64,000 bases of DNA. Source: Hydractinia symbiolongicarpus (taxonomy: Eukaryota; Cnidaria; Hydrozoa; Anthoathecata; Hydractiniidae). Location of the stretch: contig NC_079875.1 in the NCBI RefSeq assembly GCF_029227915.1, positions 29,260,001-29,324,000 of the forward strand. Reading direction: 5' to 3'. Each line of letters begins with the position of its first letter. Within the stretch, counting starts at the first letter, position 1. Both the position numbers and the translations under genes were made by a program. The notes beneath the pieces were generated by a model. It was not told the DNA's origin. It did no database searches and saw nothing but the letters and a program-made list of their open reading frames with translations. Shown here piece after piece: positions 32,229 to 42,850 of the stretch.

Positions 32229-32515
32229 TGATTAAAATTTCTAATGAGTCCTTTACAGCTGCACTTAATAATATGAGCCAGGCTATGTTGCAAATTAGCG
32301 AAACTATATCACACTCCATGCAGCTGATGGCACAATCATTCAGCCAGCAAGCAGGTCCAAGCTCACAAAATTATGAAAGCTATGGTAGACGTCACCATTT
32401 TCAGCATATAAATCCAAATTGTAATGTCGTCTCAAGCATCGTAACCCAAAACAACAACATAAGTCCCAACGATCCCAGTGGCGGTGGTTATTATCAATCA
32501 TTAATGAGGGAATGA
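32229..32515 (+). pseudogene. Harbinger partner protein, C-terminal part
   Basis: The frame MIKISNESFTAALNNMSQAM … ISHSMQLMAQSFSQQ is a Gln/Ser/Met-rich helical tail like the oligomerising end of Harbinger partner proteins. It ends at a stop at 32515. It probably continued the frame at 31341-31983 before the repeat inserted. Confidence 0.4.
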
Positions 32516-32865
32516 TACGAAAAAAAAAACATGTGTATATAGTTCAGAGAGTGTTTCAGGAACAATTACATTGATGCAAGTTTATGTTCACAGACAAACC
32601 TAAAAGTTATATTATGTTGATTGCCTAAACATTTATGTTATGTTAGTTGCCCAACAAACTATATGCCCAAAACGTTCTAATCCGTAGATTTTTAACAAAA
32701 ATTAACAACAAACAAAAATATTTTCACTGTGAGTTACATTGAGCATAATAGGCTTTCAAATCTTTAGCAGTATCAGAAGAAACTTTTTATTGAAATTAAT
32801 GTGCAAATGTTTGAATTTAGCCTTTATCATTTCCTTTTACAGAACATGCAATACTTTATAAATCT

Positions 32866-33621
32866 TTACATTTTTTGTATATATTGTATATATATATAAT
32901 TGTTAGTAAGACTGTCCTGTATAAAATTTGTTATTACTTCCCGTACAACATCACCCTCTGCAAGATTTCCTAAATACACAGAGTAATCTAATTGTTGTGT
33001 CTCTGCTTTATGCTTTTCTATTTCAATTTTCACCAAATCAGGGTCAATAACACATTTGTTAAGTTCACATATATTGTGCAGCACAAAACATGCATAGATT
33101 GACACAAGAACAAAATCTATTTTTAAATCAACTTTCTTTGCTATAACACCCCATCTGGCTTTTAAGCGTCCAAAAGCACACTCGACTGGGTTTCTTGCTG
33201 ACCGGAGCATGTTGTTAAACAACACTTGAGCATTTGTTGAACAACTATGGTACTCTTTCATACAGTACGGTGTCAAGGGGCATGCAGGGTCACCAATCAA
33301 ATAGTTTGGAACTTTGGCTCGGCCTGGCAGGATGTCCTCATAAGTAATGGGTATTTCCTCATCTTTAAGTTTAGCAGCAATATTTGAGTTGGCGAACACC
33401 TTCGCGTCATGTACACTGCCTGGCCACCTACAATCAACATCCATGAAATAGCCACGGAAATCGCATACTGCCTGAACGTTAAGAGAAAAATACATTTTGT
33501 AAGAAAAATAATCTTGTGAATGTTCACTAGGTCGTAAAATTTGTACGTGGGTGCCATCTATGCAGCCAAAAGCTTGCGTCATTCCAAATTTGGCCTCAAT
33601 TTCTCCTACTTTTTCAAGCAT
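32866..33621 (-). pseudogene. Harbinger transposase, DDE domain
   Basis: The HARBI1-type nuclease: FGCIDGTHVQILRPSEHSQD (first Asp), DVDCRWPGSVHDAKVF (second Asp), GDPACPLTPYCM, and RNPVECAFGRLKARWGVIAK (catalytic Glu). These three acidic residues cut and join DNA. The C-terminal helix VLVSIYACFVLHNICELN matches the family. It continues from the frame at 33614-34057 after a deletion and shift near 33660, so no full enzyme can be made. Confidence 0.9.
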
Positions 33622-34057
33622 CTCTTCTTTCGTTTTTGGCAGCGCTATGTATTTTGGTCCAAGCTTGTAAGTACAACGTTACTGCAACTTTTTTTTCTGC
33701 AGACAAGGCTCGATAATTTGGAGATGTGTTGTCAGGAGTAATCCATATGCGTATTTGATCTACTAAATCAGTAAACATAGCCTTTGTCATTCTGAAGTTC
33801 TTTTTCCAATCCTCCTTGGGAAGAACATCAAAAAACATGTTCAACCACCACTGTTCCCCACGTCCTTGTTTGAACCATGTTGAATGAGGAATTCGGTTTT
33901 TCCTTTGCTCTTTCAATGCTTTCTGTTTTTTTATCCAACTGCTTCTACTCAAAAGTGATGCAGTTAAAAGAGTTCTATAGTGAGTGTATTGAAGTGCTAA
34001 ATTCATTAACAATGTATTGAGCTGCAATTTTGTTTTGTTTTTGTTTTGACGCGCCAT
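33614..34057 (-). pseudogene. Harbinger transposase, N-terminal part
   Basis: Begins MARQNKNKTKLQLNTLLMNL and contains QGRGEQWWLNMFFDVLPKED, WKKNFRMTKAMFTDLVDQIR and SAEKKVAVTLYL. This is the usual Harbinger N-terminus. The helix-turn-helix that should follow 'VTLYL' is missing; sequence jumps to LGPKYIALPKTKEEMLEKVG in another frame. That deletion removes about 50-60 residues of the DNA-binding part. Confidence 0.8.
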
Positions 34058-34141
34058 TATACTTTAGAAAAATTTAAATTTGGCGCTTGTGTTGTGAAAT
34101 CGTCCCGGCGCATTTTTTCCATATAAAGGCGGGATAAAATC

Positions 34142-34201
34142 ATCCCGGCAAACGTCCCGTTCCGGCAATCGTCCCGTCCCGCCTCTCATATAAACAGCCC
34201 C
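34142..34201 (-). repeat. Harbinger right terminal inverted repeat
   Basis: Complement of the left end, finishing cagcccc at 34195-34201, followed by the taa target duplication at 34202-34204. Confidence 0.9.
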
Positions 34202-34204
34202 TAA

Positions 34205-34579
34205 ATGTAATGGGTTGCTTTTGTATTAAAAGGACTTTTGGCGCCCCGTCCGCGTAAACCGGCTGCCGTAAAGCAAAAAAATCGCAAGTATCGCTCAATT
34301 AAGGGATATATCCCTCAATCCAGGGATCCCTCAATCTCATGATTTTCCTGACTGGGGGAGCTTTCTTAAATAACCAGTCCCGCATGTGTTCTGACAACAA
34401 GAAGATGTACATCTCTAAAACCAGACTTGTGTTTTCCGCGTTTGGACTCAATTGGCCACACTAGACTTTCAAAATAATCCTTACGAAACAACTGTTCATT
34501 CTTTATTAAGATACGAAATATAATTTGTAATGTGGGAAACTCTTTCAGCAAGAGAATAATGAGAATATATAATACAGGG
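34205..34579. other. Flank of Harbinger, no clear gene
   Basis: The first 40 bases look like upstream coding of the HIRAN-like gene on the minus strand. The rest, including a minus-strand frame at 34366-34560 (ESLVWPIESKRGKHKSGF), is unassigned. Confidence 0.35.
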
Positions 34580-34700
34580 CGAATTTTACCGTATTTGCCC
34601 TGCAGGGAGTCTTGTGGCGGTCCCGCGTACGCTATTTTATCCAGAAATACGAAAAATCGTGTAGCAAAACCGTATGCTATGGACGGCATATTTGGAGACG
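34580..34700. repeat. Dispersed ~120-bp repeat, copy 2
   Basis: Counterpart of 1-120 (see there); identity is highest in the aaatacgaaaaatcgtgtag block. Confidence 0.75.
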
Positions 34701-34790
34701 GGTAAATATTCCAATCGCATTTTGGCAAGTATCGACTTCCAATTCGTTCCGTTGAAGCCTTTATGATAACTGAATAGCTTTAAACTGACT

Positions 34791-35390
34791 CTAACACACC
34801 ACATCTTGCATTGCTTTACCATATGCATAGAGTGATGCATCTACAATTAATTTTGTATCAGCATATGGTTGATAATAGGCCATAACTCGCGAGTTAGTTA
34901 GTTCTTCCTTTAACTTGACAAATGATTTTTCTTGAGCTTCATTCCATTGAAATTCTACATTTTTCTTTGTGAGCTTTCGTAGAGGCTCTGTAAGATCAGC
35001 ATAATGATGAATGAACTGGGAACAGTACTTAACTAGTCCCAGAAAACTTCTTACTTCTGTGGCATTTGTAGGTCGTTTGGTTTGATTCACAGCATCCACT
35101 TTAGATTTATCAGGAAATATTCCTTTGTCGGTCAGTCTGTATCCAGAGAATGTGAGCTCATTTACTGCGAATACGCATTTGCTTGAGTTGACTCGCAGTC
35201 CATTGTCGTAGAGTGTTTTCAGTAATTTGTCCAGTCTTGTTGCAGTTTCATCTATGCTTTTTCCCCATAACAGGATATCATCCGAAATTGATTTTGTTCC
35301 ATCACATCCTGCAATACATTGCTCAATTGTTTTCTGAAATTGTTCAAATGCAGAATTAGCTCCATAGATGAGTCGTTTTGATTGATAACA
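34791..35390 (-). pseudogene. Ty3/gypsy RT palm-thumb and RNase H start
   Basis: Frames give AFEQFQKTIEQCIAGCDG, SISDDILLWGKSIDETATRL (the DD catalytic pair), GLRVNSSKCVFAVNELTFSG, then VRSFLGLVKYCSQFIHHYAD, PLRKLTKKNVEFQWNEAQEK and TKLIVDASLYAYGKAM (RNase H start). The order is standard for Ty3 RT. It joins gag after a large deletion and ends abruptly near 34791. Confidence 0.85.
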
Positions 35391-35464
35391 GCCTTCGTCA
35401 CTTGAGTTTGACTCTTCTTCACTTGCATTGTCTTCTGTGGTTCTAACTTTGTGTTTCTGTCTGT

Positions 35465-36280
35465 CTAATTTTGTTTTACAGCATTTTGCAAAGTGTCCAA
35501 TGAGACTGCATTTCTTGCATGTTTTCCCTTTGTTATTCTACAATCTTTGCTAGAGTGTGACGTCATACCACATCTACCACAGGGGTTATTGTTGTAGAAC
35601 TTTTTGCTGTCTCTGCTATCGTCACTCTTATTATAGACTTTCTTCCCATTGTTTTTGTTGTAATTTCGTTTGTTTCCGAAATGATTCCTTTTCATCATGG
35701 TGTTTACTTCACCTACACTTGATGCGTTTTCTTCAATTTTCTTTGTTTGACTTGCTGACTGTTCTAGAACTCTTCCTATTCTTAAAAGTTTCTCTAGATT
35801 CAAGTCTGTTTCCTGAAGTAACCTTTTGCGAAATTTTGAAGATCGACATTTTGCGATGACTTGATCTCTGATCTCATCATCCAGATTTGTGTACTCACAG
35901 TATTGTGCTAACTTCCTCAGTCTGGTAACAAATGCATCAACTGATTCTCCACTTTCTTGCTTTGCTTCGTGGAAAATAATTCTTTCATATGGTACATTCT
36001 TCTTGACATTGAATTGATCGTTCAACTTTGTCAATGCTTGTTGAAATGTTGTGGCTTCATCTGAATTGGGTAAAGTGTCAAAGATTTGCTGTACTTCCTC
36101 TCCTGCCATGTGCAGAAGTGTGGCTCTTTTTTGACCATCATTTACGATCCCAGACGCCTCAATAAAGTAACTAAAACTCTTTCTCCACTTCTCCCAACGC
36201 TGTGCTAAGGCCGATGGCTCCCCTTTTGGGTCAAACTGTCTTAATGCTGGCAACTGTACTGGTATTGCAGCTGTAGCCAT
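35465..36280 (-). CDS. Ty3/gypsy Gag with zinc knuckle
   Basis: An intact 271-codon frame with an ATG, starting about 90 bases inside the LTR. Residues 1-180 are the capsid region (QRWEKWRKSFSYFIEASGIV; LLHMAGEEVQQIFDTLP; ESVDAFVTRLRKLAQYCEY). A basic linker follows, then the CCHC knuckle CGRCGMTSHSSKDC (C-x2-C-x4-H-x4-C) near residue 235. Gag assembles the retrotransposon particle and packages its RNA. The frame has no break, but pol is gutted, so the element cannot move alone. Confidence 0.85.
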   Translation of the reverse strand: MATAAIPVQLPALRQFDPKGEPSALAQRWEKWRKSFSYFIEASGIVNDGQKRATLLHMAGEEVQQIFDTLPNSDEATTFQQALTKLNDQFNVKKNVPYERIIFHEAKQESGESVDAFVTRLRKLAQYCEYTNLDDEIRDQVIAKCRSSKFRKRLLQETDLNLEKLLRIGRVLEQSASQTKKIEENASSVGEVNTMMKRNHFGNKRNYNKNNGKKVYNKSDDSRDSKKFYNNNPCGRCGMTSHSSKDCRITKGKHARNAVSLDTLQNAVKQN

Positions 36281-36366
36281 TCTGATTTTGACTTTTTATG
36301 CTTTTGTTTCGATAACTAATTGTATTAAAACTTGCATGAACTCGGATCCTCTGCTCGTCGCCAATT

Positions 36367-36533
36367 TGTAGTGTTCTAATACCTAGCTGACTAAGATGAA
36401 CCTAGATTAGTCTGACCGATCAACTATGTGACACACACGAATTCTTATATTAAAAAATACCGCCATCTTATATTTCGTCTCCACGTTCTATATATACAAT
36501 TCTCACGGTCGCCGATTATATACAAATACTACA
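36367..36533 (-). repeat. Ty3 5' LTR, 167 bp
   Basis: Runs from tgtagtatttgt to aacactaca on the minus strand, with the TG…CA ends of LTRs and the primer site following directly. No second copy lies in the window to confirm length. Confidence 0.65.
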
Positions 36534-36542
36534 GATGCAATC

Positions 36543-37240
36543 TTGGCTGTTATTGATGAAGATTTATTAGAGAAAAATCGTGATTTAACTAAAGAATTAT
36601 CCGAAATTGTTGAAGAAATAGTTGACGACCCTTCTGAAAGCTGTTTTTCCTGTGATATATGCTCCAAAACATGCAAAACACAACGGGGACTCACAAGACA
36701 CCGAAATGCGAAACATCGTCAGCCACAAAACCAGTTAAATGACGACAGCCTCACTACTGCTGAAACCAAGCTCCATCCGTTAGACTTTAAGAAGTACACC
36801 CAATTAAGTGCAAGTAAACTTTCTAAAGATGAATGCTATAGTGAGAAGACCAGAAATGAATTTGTCAATTATGTTATTGCAAACGACGATACAAACTTTT
36901 CCTATAGTTTTGTCAGAGATGTGATTGGTAGTTTTAAAGGCGATGCTGAAAAATTTTATCCGGCCTTCTATAAATCTGTGTCAGAAAATATTGTTTTCAG
37001 AAATTTATCAAATCGAAGCTCTATTCTCCTTGGTTTTGAAGTGGCTAATCACGTACTTGCTCATATCACTAATTCAACTGTAAAAGAAAACACTGTAGAA
37101 TTTTCTTCCCATGTGAATTTTTCACCCAAAGAAAGAAACATAATTCAATATCTAAGTGGTTATGTATTTAGTACCCTATATCGTCGCATTAGGAGATCAA
37201 AAAAATCAAGAAGTATGCTCGGATTGATGGGTTATCTTTC
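36543..37240 (+). CDS. C2H2 zinc-finger ORF, transposon-associated
   Basis: A plus-strand frame, open through 37463, starts just past the LTR. It has an acidic head, then a C2H2 finger CDICSKTCKTQRGLTRHRNAKH (first 20: CDICSKTCKTQRGLTRHRNA), then NEFVNYVIANDDTNFSYSFV and FSPKERNIIQYLSGYVFSTL. The last block resembles C-terminal parts of P-like and other cnidarian transposon proteins. From about 37240 the frame is only the shadow of the minus-strand P-like gene, so the true coding ends there, truncated. No clear ATG context: the first ATG in frame lies at 37,000 or later unless an upstream exon exists. Confidence 0.4.
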
Positions 37241-37888
37241 CTATGACCAATTGCACGTTGACGACCAAAGTTTGAAATATCCTAGAAATGTTTCGGTCAA
37301 CCATAAGAATCTTTCATCATCAACAGATGTGTACGGTTTAAGAAATGGTTTACGTTTAATTGCTGCTTCTTTAGTATTCTTGACGTTAAGACAGTCAAAA
37401 AATTGGTCGAACATATTACAATATTTGGCAGTTGCATTAGCTTCTGGTGGTCCATACAATTGAAGAGCGTTAAAGACAGATTCGCTTAACACTTGTGCTG
37501 CCAGACGTACATTCATGACTGAATATGGTGTGAGCTTGATGTGGTCATTTGTTATTTTAGGAACAAGATGTAATCCACAGTCTAAGTCATCAAGGAATAA
37601 CTTTGAAATATGGTTCCAGGTGATATAACTTCCATCATTCCACATACTTCTGGTACATCTTCCTGCAAGAGAATTACTCAGGCAATTGCGGGCTGTTTTA
37701 ATTAAGTGTGGTGGATCTGAGATGAAGTAGATGTACCGTTCCTCATCCGCCATAACATTCAAAGTGCGGTATGTTACGTCAACTCCTGCATTAATGTCAG
37801 CTACACGGGTCATTGTGTTAGTGCCAGGATCATAAGATATGTTGTACTGGGTTGATAGCAACAATAAAGAAACCTGATCTGTGGCCAT
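37241..37888 (-). pseudogene. P-element-like transposase fragment
   Basis: An open frame of about 215 codons on the minus strand (ATG at 37886-37888). It contains YIYFISDPPHLIKTARNCLS, GRCTRSMWNDGSYITWNHIS, LFLDDLDCGLHLVPKITNDH, IKLTPYSVMNVRLAAQVLSE and LYGPPEANATAKYCNMFDQF. These match the THAP9/P-element transposase middle, where a GTP-binding insertion interrupts the RNase H-like fold. The N-terminal part with the first catalytic Asp and the C-terminal part are absent: it stops at FKLWSSTCNWS where it meets the opposite-strand C2H2 ORF. The family name is from memory but the blocks are distinctive. Confidence 0.65.
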
Positions 37889-38128
37889 TGTGCTCAATTA
37901 TGGATCTTCTCAGCATTGCAGCGTAATGTCAGTAGAACACCATCACTTTCTACAGTTACAAGCCGAGACATTTTCCTTTTTAATTTTTGTGTAAGCATGA
38001 CTTTTTTTGCAAGCACCGCATGTATACAACTTATCTTCAGGATAACAATCAACTATAAAATTACACAATGCACATAAATACACATCGGATCCTTCTATTC
38101 CTGTAATTGACACATCGGATATATTCAC
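37889..38128 (-). pseudogene. Zinc-ribbon/OB-like fragment
   Basis: The minus strand reads LCALCNFIVDCYPEDKLYTC GAC (C-x2-C … C-x2-C zinc ribbon; shown with a gap), then KSHAYTKIKKENVSA, then after a shift ARLVTVESDGVLLTLRCNAE and a stop. A zinc ribbon followed by 'ARL…LTL' recalls the C-terminal OB fold of RPA-like proteins found in some mobile elements. Tentative. Confidence 0.3.
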
Positions 38129-38386
38129 AAGAATTAAGGCGTGTTTTTTTTTCTACTAAAGTCGTAACGTTCCGCTTATGTACACTCTTACAAAATAATG
38201 CTAAAAAAGGTTTTTGAAATAATTTTTTGAGGAGACATGGCCAGAAATAGTTTTATAGAAAAAATTGACATGCAGCAAAAAATATATTTTCTTTTTTATT
38301 TATATACTGGAAAACTTAAATGCTGTTGTTTAAAATGATTATGTTGAAACCGAAAATTATATAGCGTATAAGAAGATTACCGTTAA

Positions 38387-38632
38387 AATTATAAAAATGA
38401 ATATGCGTCTCTTACACGCAAAATTAAGAACGAACTTGAATACCAACAAGTTAAAGCAGAAGAGCTCAAAAACACGATAACCTTTAAAGAAATAAGCGAA
38501 CAGTTAATGCTGCGTGACCGTATAATTAATTGGGGAAGGAACCTATCCTCCAAATACATATACATCTCTGTGGATAGAGCAATTGAAAGTAATGAGAGAA
38601 TAATTAATTCGATGAAAGGAATTTCTTTATAG
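38387..38632 (+). other. Unassigned ~80-codon ORF
   Basis: Open frame without a leading ATG: LTRKIKNELEYQQVKAEELK … FKEISEQLMLRDRIINWGRN … KYIYISVDRAIESNERII, ending TAG. Charged and helical, protein-like composition, embedded in AT-rich DNA. I do not recognise it; it may be an exon or the remains of a mobile-element gene. Confidence 0.3.
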
Positions 38633-40440
38633 ACACTGTTTCGTACACATTGTGTTTTTCTTGCATCTTTTTAATTAACATAACACCTTTGTAAATATAA
38701 AACGCTCTATTGAAAGTCTTGTTTTTATCATTAAAATACTGAAGATGTTTGGTTTATCTACATTTTTGCAAATTCATCTACAATAGGTGTTTGAAACCTT
38801 CTTTGAAAACTTGATGCTTCTATTTAAAATTAAATAATTATTTGAGGAAACATGACCACGTCAAGATAACAAAACCATTTTTGTTACGCAGCAAAAGTTC
38901 TTAACTGGTTTTGAGTAGCACTTTGTCGTTACAGAAAGTCCAATTGTCCAAATGAGAAAATATTTCATGAATATAATTACTTTGATGTATACATTGTTAT
39001 ATGTTTTCCATATTTAGTTATGCTATTCATAGTATGCCTGATCACCTTTTTAGCCTTGGTAAAAATAAGATAAGGTACTAATTAAGCTGAATATCGATTG
39101 CAATTTTTGTTTAAAACGTGAACTATTTTACTGGCTTAGAGTAAAATCTTATTTTATAAAGATAAGGCGTTCAAGACTTGACATGTCGCGTATTTTTTTA
39201 GTTTATACTTCTACAGCTTGATGCTTGCGTTAAATAAAAAGATTATTCTAAATTTAAAAAACGTTTTCTCTCGCACGATTTTGTTTTTATATTTTAAAGC
39301 AGTTCTTAAATTGTTTGAAAAGAAGATACATTTTGTTTGCTTTAGTAGCATGTTTTTTCACGTTTAATAAAAGTTTTTGTTTGTTAATTCGAATATTATT
39401 GGGGCAGATTTTATCATATTTAAGTAAACGAATACCTATAAAGTGAAATCTCCTAATAAAGAAAATACTGCTTAAAATATTTTGTGTAATATGTTGGAAT
39501 AGATCAAAGGGCAAAAATAATTTTTCACTTTAATATAAGTGTAACAGTAAGAAAAAATTGAAAGTGAAGATTATAATACAGCTGCCCAAAATAAACGTCT
39601 AGCTGAAGAGGACGAGACGAGAAAAATAGGTAATGAAAATAATTCGATCAAAAATACAAACGGTATAACTATTTTTAGGGGGTGTTTGAATTTTAAATTG
39701 GCCAACTTTTTCAAATGGGGTTATAAGGCTATCTTAAATTGTATACCAGAAATAATGTTATATTAATTTGACGCAGCTTTCTTCATTTAGACTTAGAATA
39801 ATGTGAAAATATCATAACGGGATTAACAAAAAGGATTAAGTTAAAGAGGTGGAGTTTTTGTGAAAAGTGAGTGTAACGTCATTTAGATAATGAGACTAAT
39901 TTGTGTAATATATTAATATGACTGTATAATAATTAAAATATATAGGTGTCAATCATTACAAAAGATGCTTCATACCTTTTCGGAAAAAAAACCGGAGGTA
40001 AAAAGAAAACATCGATTACTTTTGTGGATTATGTGTGACTAATATTGTTAATAACAGATAAAACATTTTTTTAGGAAATTTGTCGAGGAACAAAAAGATG
40101 TTAAAACAAGAAAATTAGGATATGTCTGTTACTGTATTTAAAGATAGAATGGTGTGAAAATGCAATAGAAGGTAGTACAAAATTTGGTAAATTTATGAAG
40201 CAATTGTTATCGACTATCCAAACAATCTTCTTTTGACAATTTTAGACAGTGGCACAATAAAATCGGCGAAAATAAGTTACAGATTGAAATTGCTAAGCAA
40301 TATTATAAACTATAGTGCAGATTTCTCTCTATTGCAATATAATTTTGACAGATGGATATTTCTGGTTTGTATAGTTGCCTGTAAAACATTATATTTCCGT
40401 ATTTACCCAAATTTATTTTTGACAACATAAAATAAATTCA
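38633..40440. other. AT-rich DNA, little recognisable
   Basis: A short plus-strand stretch near 39555-39630 (YNTAAQNKRLAEEDETRKIG followed by a gtaatg word) may be an exon. Otherwise nothing was seen. Confidence 0.35.
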
Positions 40441-40499
40441 GTGAAGGTGGTGTAAATGTGGGTAACAGTTATGACTTAAACACAGCAAAATCGTTGAAA

Positions 40500-42045
40500 A
40501 ATAATTGGTTTGTGTCTTCGTATTGGCAAATTCGGCATGAGTATTTAATTGATGCTGTTAATCAATTTGGTTATCCCAGTTTGTTCTTTAGATGAAAGAT
40601 TGTTAGAGAGGTTTGCCATATATTCAAATAATGTTCTCAGTAATGGTGTTGTATCAAGTATAAACATCATGTATACATTGGAGCAACTAATCCATGACGG
40701 GTAGTACTTCCGAAAGATGGAAAAGATCTCTTTTTTACAATGCACAGTCAGTTACTCATAACATTAGTTTAGTGAGTGGTATTAGTTTTGTAGGCTTATC
40801 AAAGCAGTATTTACAATGCAGTTTTTGCATGTTCTAGTATGCAAGACAGAGATGTGAAAACGTACTTTTACCAGTTTGAATGCCGAAAGCGAGGGACAAT
40901 ACATCTGCATTCACTAGTATGGCTGAAAATTATTTTGTAGATAGATTTAAAGAGGCCGAAATAGACAATGGAGTCCAATAATCCTTCAATCAGATAATAT
41001 GTGAGTAAAAACAATTCGTTATTAAACATGCTAATATTTTTGACTGTTAAGCACATAGCTAATGCTTTCATTTAATTCTATATCCACGTCTGCAACACAG
41101 CGTGGAAGCATACGCCCAAAATCTGAGAGCATATGTTGACACATTCTTGGGGACGCTATGGTGCAGAATGGACGTTCATGTATCACTACCATATTAGAAA
41201 TACTGCAAAAAATGAAGAGAAAATTAGACAGGACATCTATTAAAACCAAACGTTTTTTTCCCTAATTGTGAAAGATAGTCCTGTTGGACCAGCCTGAAAA
41301 CAGCTAATATACGGCTTTTTGAGACTATTTGCGACATTTTTTTACTCAAAAATGAGTAAGAAATTGTAAGGTAATTAATAATTTTAGTCACCTACACCAT
41401 ACTGGGTGAAAAACCACGACTTGTTGATACAAGATATCTTTCCGCTTTCGATATTGCATACTTTTGGCAACACACATGAATGTACCATTTTCATGTTAAT
41501 GAAGAAACAGAAACATTACCACCACGTATTTCGTATTTTGCGAATACCCTTGCTGTGAACAGTAAATAATGGGACGATGGAAATACGATAGTGCCTGAAA
41601 TATGTCAACAAAACTCATTTTATTCGAACTTTTCTTCTGTATTTTGAGTCTCTTAAAATTCAACTGTTTTTCTAAAAACTGGTGAATTACTTTCACATTT
41701 TTGTGTAATTATGTGGTATATAGATATTGTTATTTCTCTTCAATACTTAGTAAACTATTGTCCTTGATGTTTAGGACGGATCGCAGACACGTGTCCCACA
41801 GCGAAAACAGAATAATGTTTAGAAACCCTAACTGATGAATCAGGTTTTTTTATTCTGTAAAGAATATCATCTTAACAATCAACAAACCTAAAAAGTTTAA
41901 TCTTTACATTGAAAATAATGAATATCACTTAGTAGTGAAGAAGAAGTTGATCATGATGAACAACGTTTATGTAGAGAAACAAGTATGACACTAGAAATGA
42001 AGCAAAAATTGTTTTGTTGCAAGGTAATGCGGGAACAGGCAAATA
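40500..42045 (+). pseudogene. Helitron-like Rep/helicase remnant
   Basis: Widely spaced plus-strand scraps are in Helitron order. Near 40520-40600: WFVSSYWQIRHEYLIDAVNQ and FGYPSLFF. Near 40865-40930: YFYQFECRKRGTIHLHSLVW, resembling the Rep HxH motif (E-x-Q-x-R-G-x-x-H-x-H). Near 41420-41510: TRYLSAFDIAYF and MYHFHVNEETE, like the region after Rep. Near 42010-42045: LLQGNAGTGK, a Walker A of the helicase. Every piece is surrounded by stops. Rolling-circle replication is the family role; this copy is dead. Confidence 0.45.
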
Positions 42046-42239
42046 AAAATAAGATTGTTAGTTAAATTTTAATTAATAAGTAGATTAACTTACTTATACT
42101 AAGATTAAATTTTAGGCAAAACATTTTTGATCCAATGTATCATAGCAGATTTAATGCGTTAAGAATATGTTTTAGTAGCAACAACGACAGTAGTCATGAT
42201 CCACTTATACACTAAACTGCACGTTTTCCTTTTTTAGCC

Positions 42240-42535
42240 TGGTTGCACTGAAGTATTTTGTCTACAGGGACGGTGGTTGTCAAAACTGGGATTCGTCTCC
42301 CAGAAGTAGGTGCTGAAGACACTTTTTTGCTTCTTACAAGTATGACTACTGTCCAACTTGGACCTAAAAGCATTTTTTATGAAAATCGTAAAGAGAAAAA
42401 CAATTCTTCTATCACAAACAATACGACACAAAAAAAGAGCGAACAACACAAACGGTCTGGTTACAGATCGAACACAAATAGAAAAATGTATATGTCAAAA
42501 ATATATTAATATAAAGAATTAAATAAAACCCTCTT
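42240..42535 (+). repeat. SINE-like dispersed repeat, copy 2
   Basis: Second copy of the repeat at 31986-32228, from tgcactgaagtattttgtct to aaaaccctc, with an extra stretch around 42366-42450. No target duplication is obvious. Confidence 0.6.
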
Positions 42536-42599
42536 GTGCGCCAGAACTTGTGACTCTGGCTGTAGCTTTTCACGTGTTACAGGGTCCCAACACTCAGCC

Positions 42600-42850
42600 T
42601 TAGACAGGAGGTTGTCACGACAGGACCAGCCTGTGAATATTTTGACTAAGGACAGCAGGGTTGTCAAGCCTGAAGACTAAATTAGTAAACTTGGGCACCT
42701 TACTGAACTGGGGTAAAAAGTGGGGTCCGCCCAAAGACAGGCTAAAACCAAACCCCCTTGCTAAGCATTGTAAAAGTCACCAGAGAAGAGTTCACTCTTT
42801 ATCCTCTGGGTGTTTACTGGGTAAACTGGCTTGTATGAACCAGCTGCGGT
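42600..42850 (-). repeat. Monomer related to the 13.5-kb minisatellite
   Basis: Its complement contains ttagcaagggggtttggt, cctgtctttggg and ttttaccccagtt in the same order and spacing as the 13.5-14.3 kb units. It is a single copy, so it may represent the pre-amplification form. Confidence 0.55.

Larger units (their letters stand above)
31193..34201. mobile_element. Harbinger DNA transposon, 3,009 bp
   Basis: Both ends are intact. The terminal inverted repeat starts ggggctgtttatatgagagg and extends about 60 bp with one mismatch near base 40. Inside it the words gggacgattgccgg and gggacgtttgccgg are a direct repeat. The element carries a DDE transposase on the minus strand and a second protein on the plus strand, the usual Harbinger two-gene arrangement. 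It lies inside the HIRAN-like coding region. The transposase is deleted in its DNA-binding part, so this copy would need help to move. Confidence 0.92.
34791..36533 (-). mobile_element. Ty3/gypsy retrotransposon, 5' half with LTR
   Basis: On the minus strand: a 167-bp LTR (36533-36367), a primer-binding-like stretch just inside it (aattggcgacgagcagag), gag (36280-35465), then RT palm to RNase H start (about 35390-34800). Protease and the first half of RT are deleted between gag and RT. The 3' half with integrase and second LTR is missing. Confidence 0.8.

Noticed and set aside
34366-34728. 120-codon minus-strand ORF near the second Ty3
   Set aside because: It runs through the dispersed 120-bp repeat and has no domain signal.
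37241-37463. C-terminal 74 codons of the plus-strand C2H2 ORF
   Set aside because: They are antisense to the well-supported P-like transposase frame.
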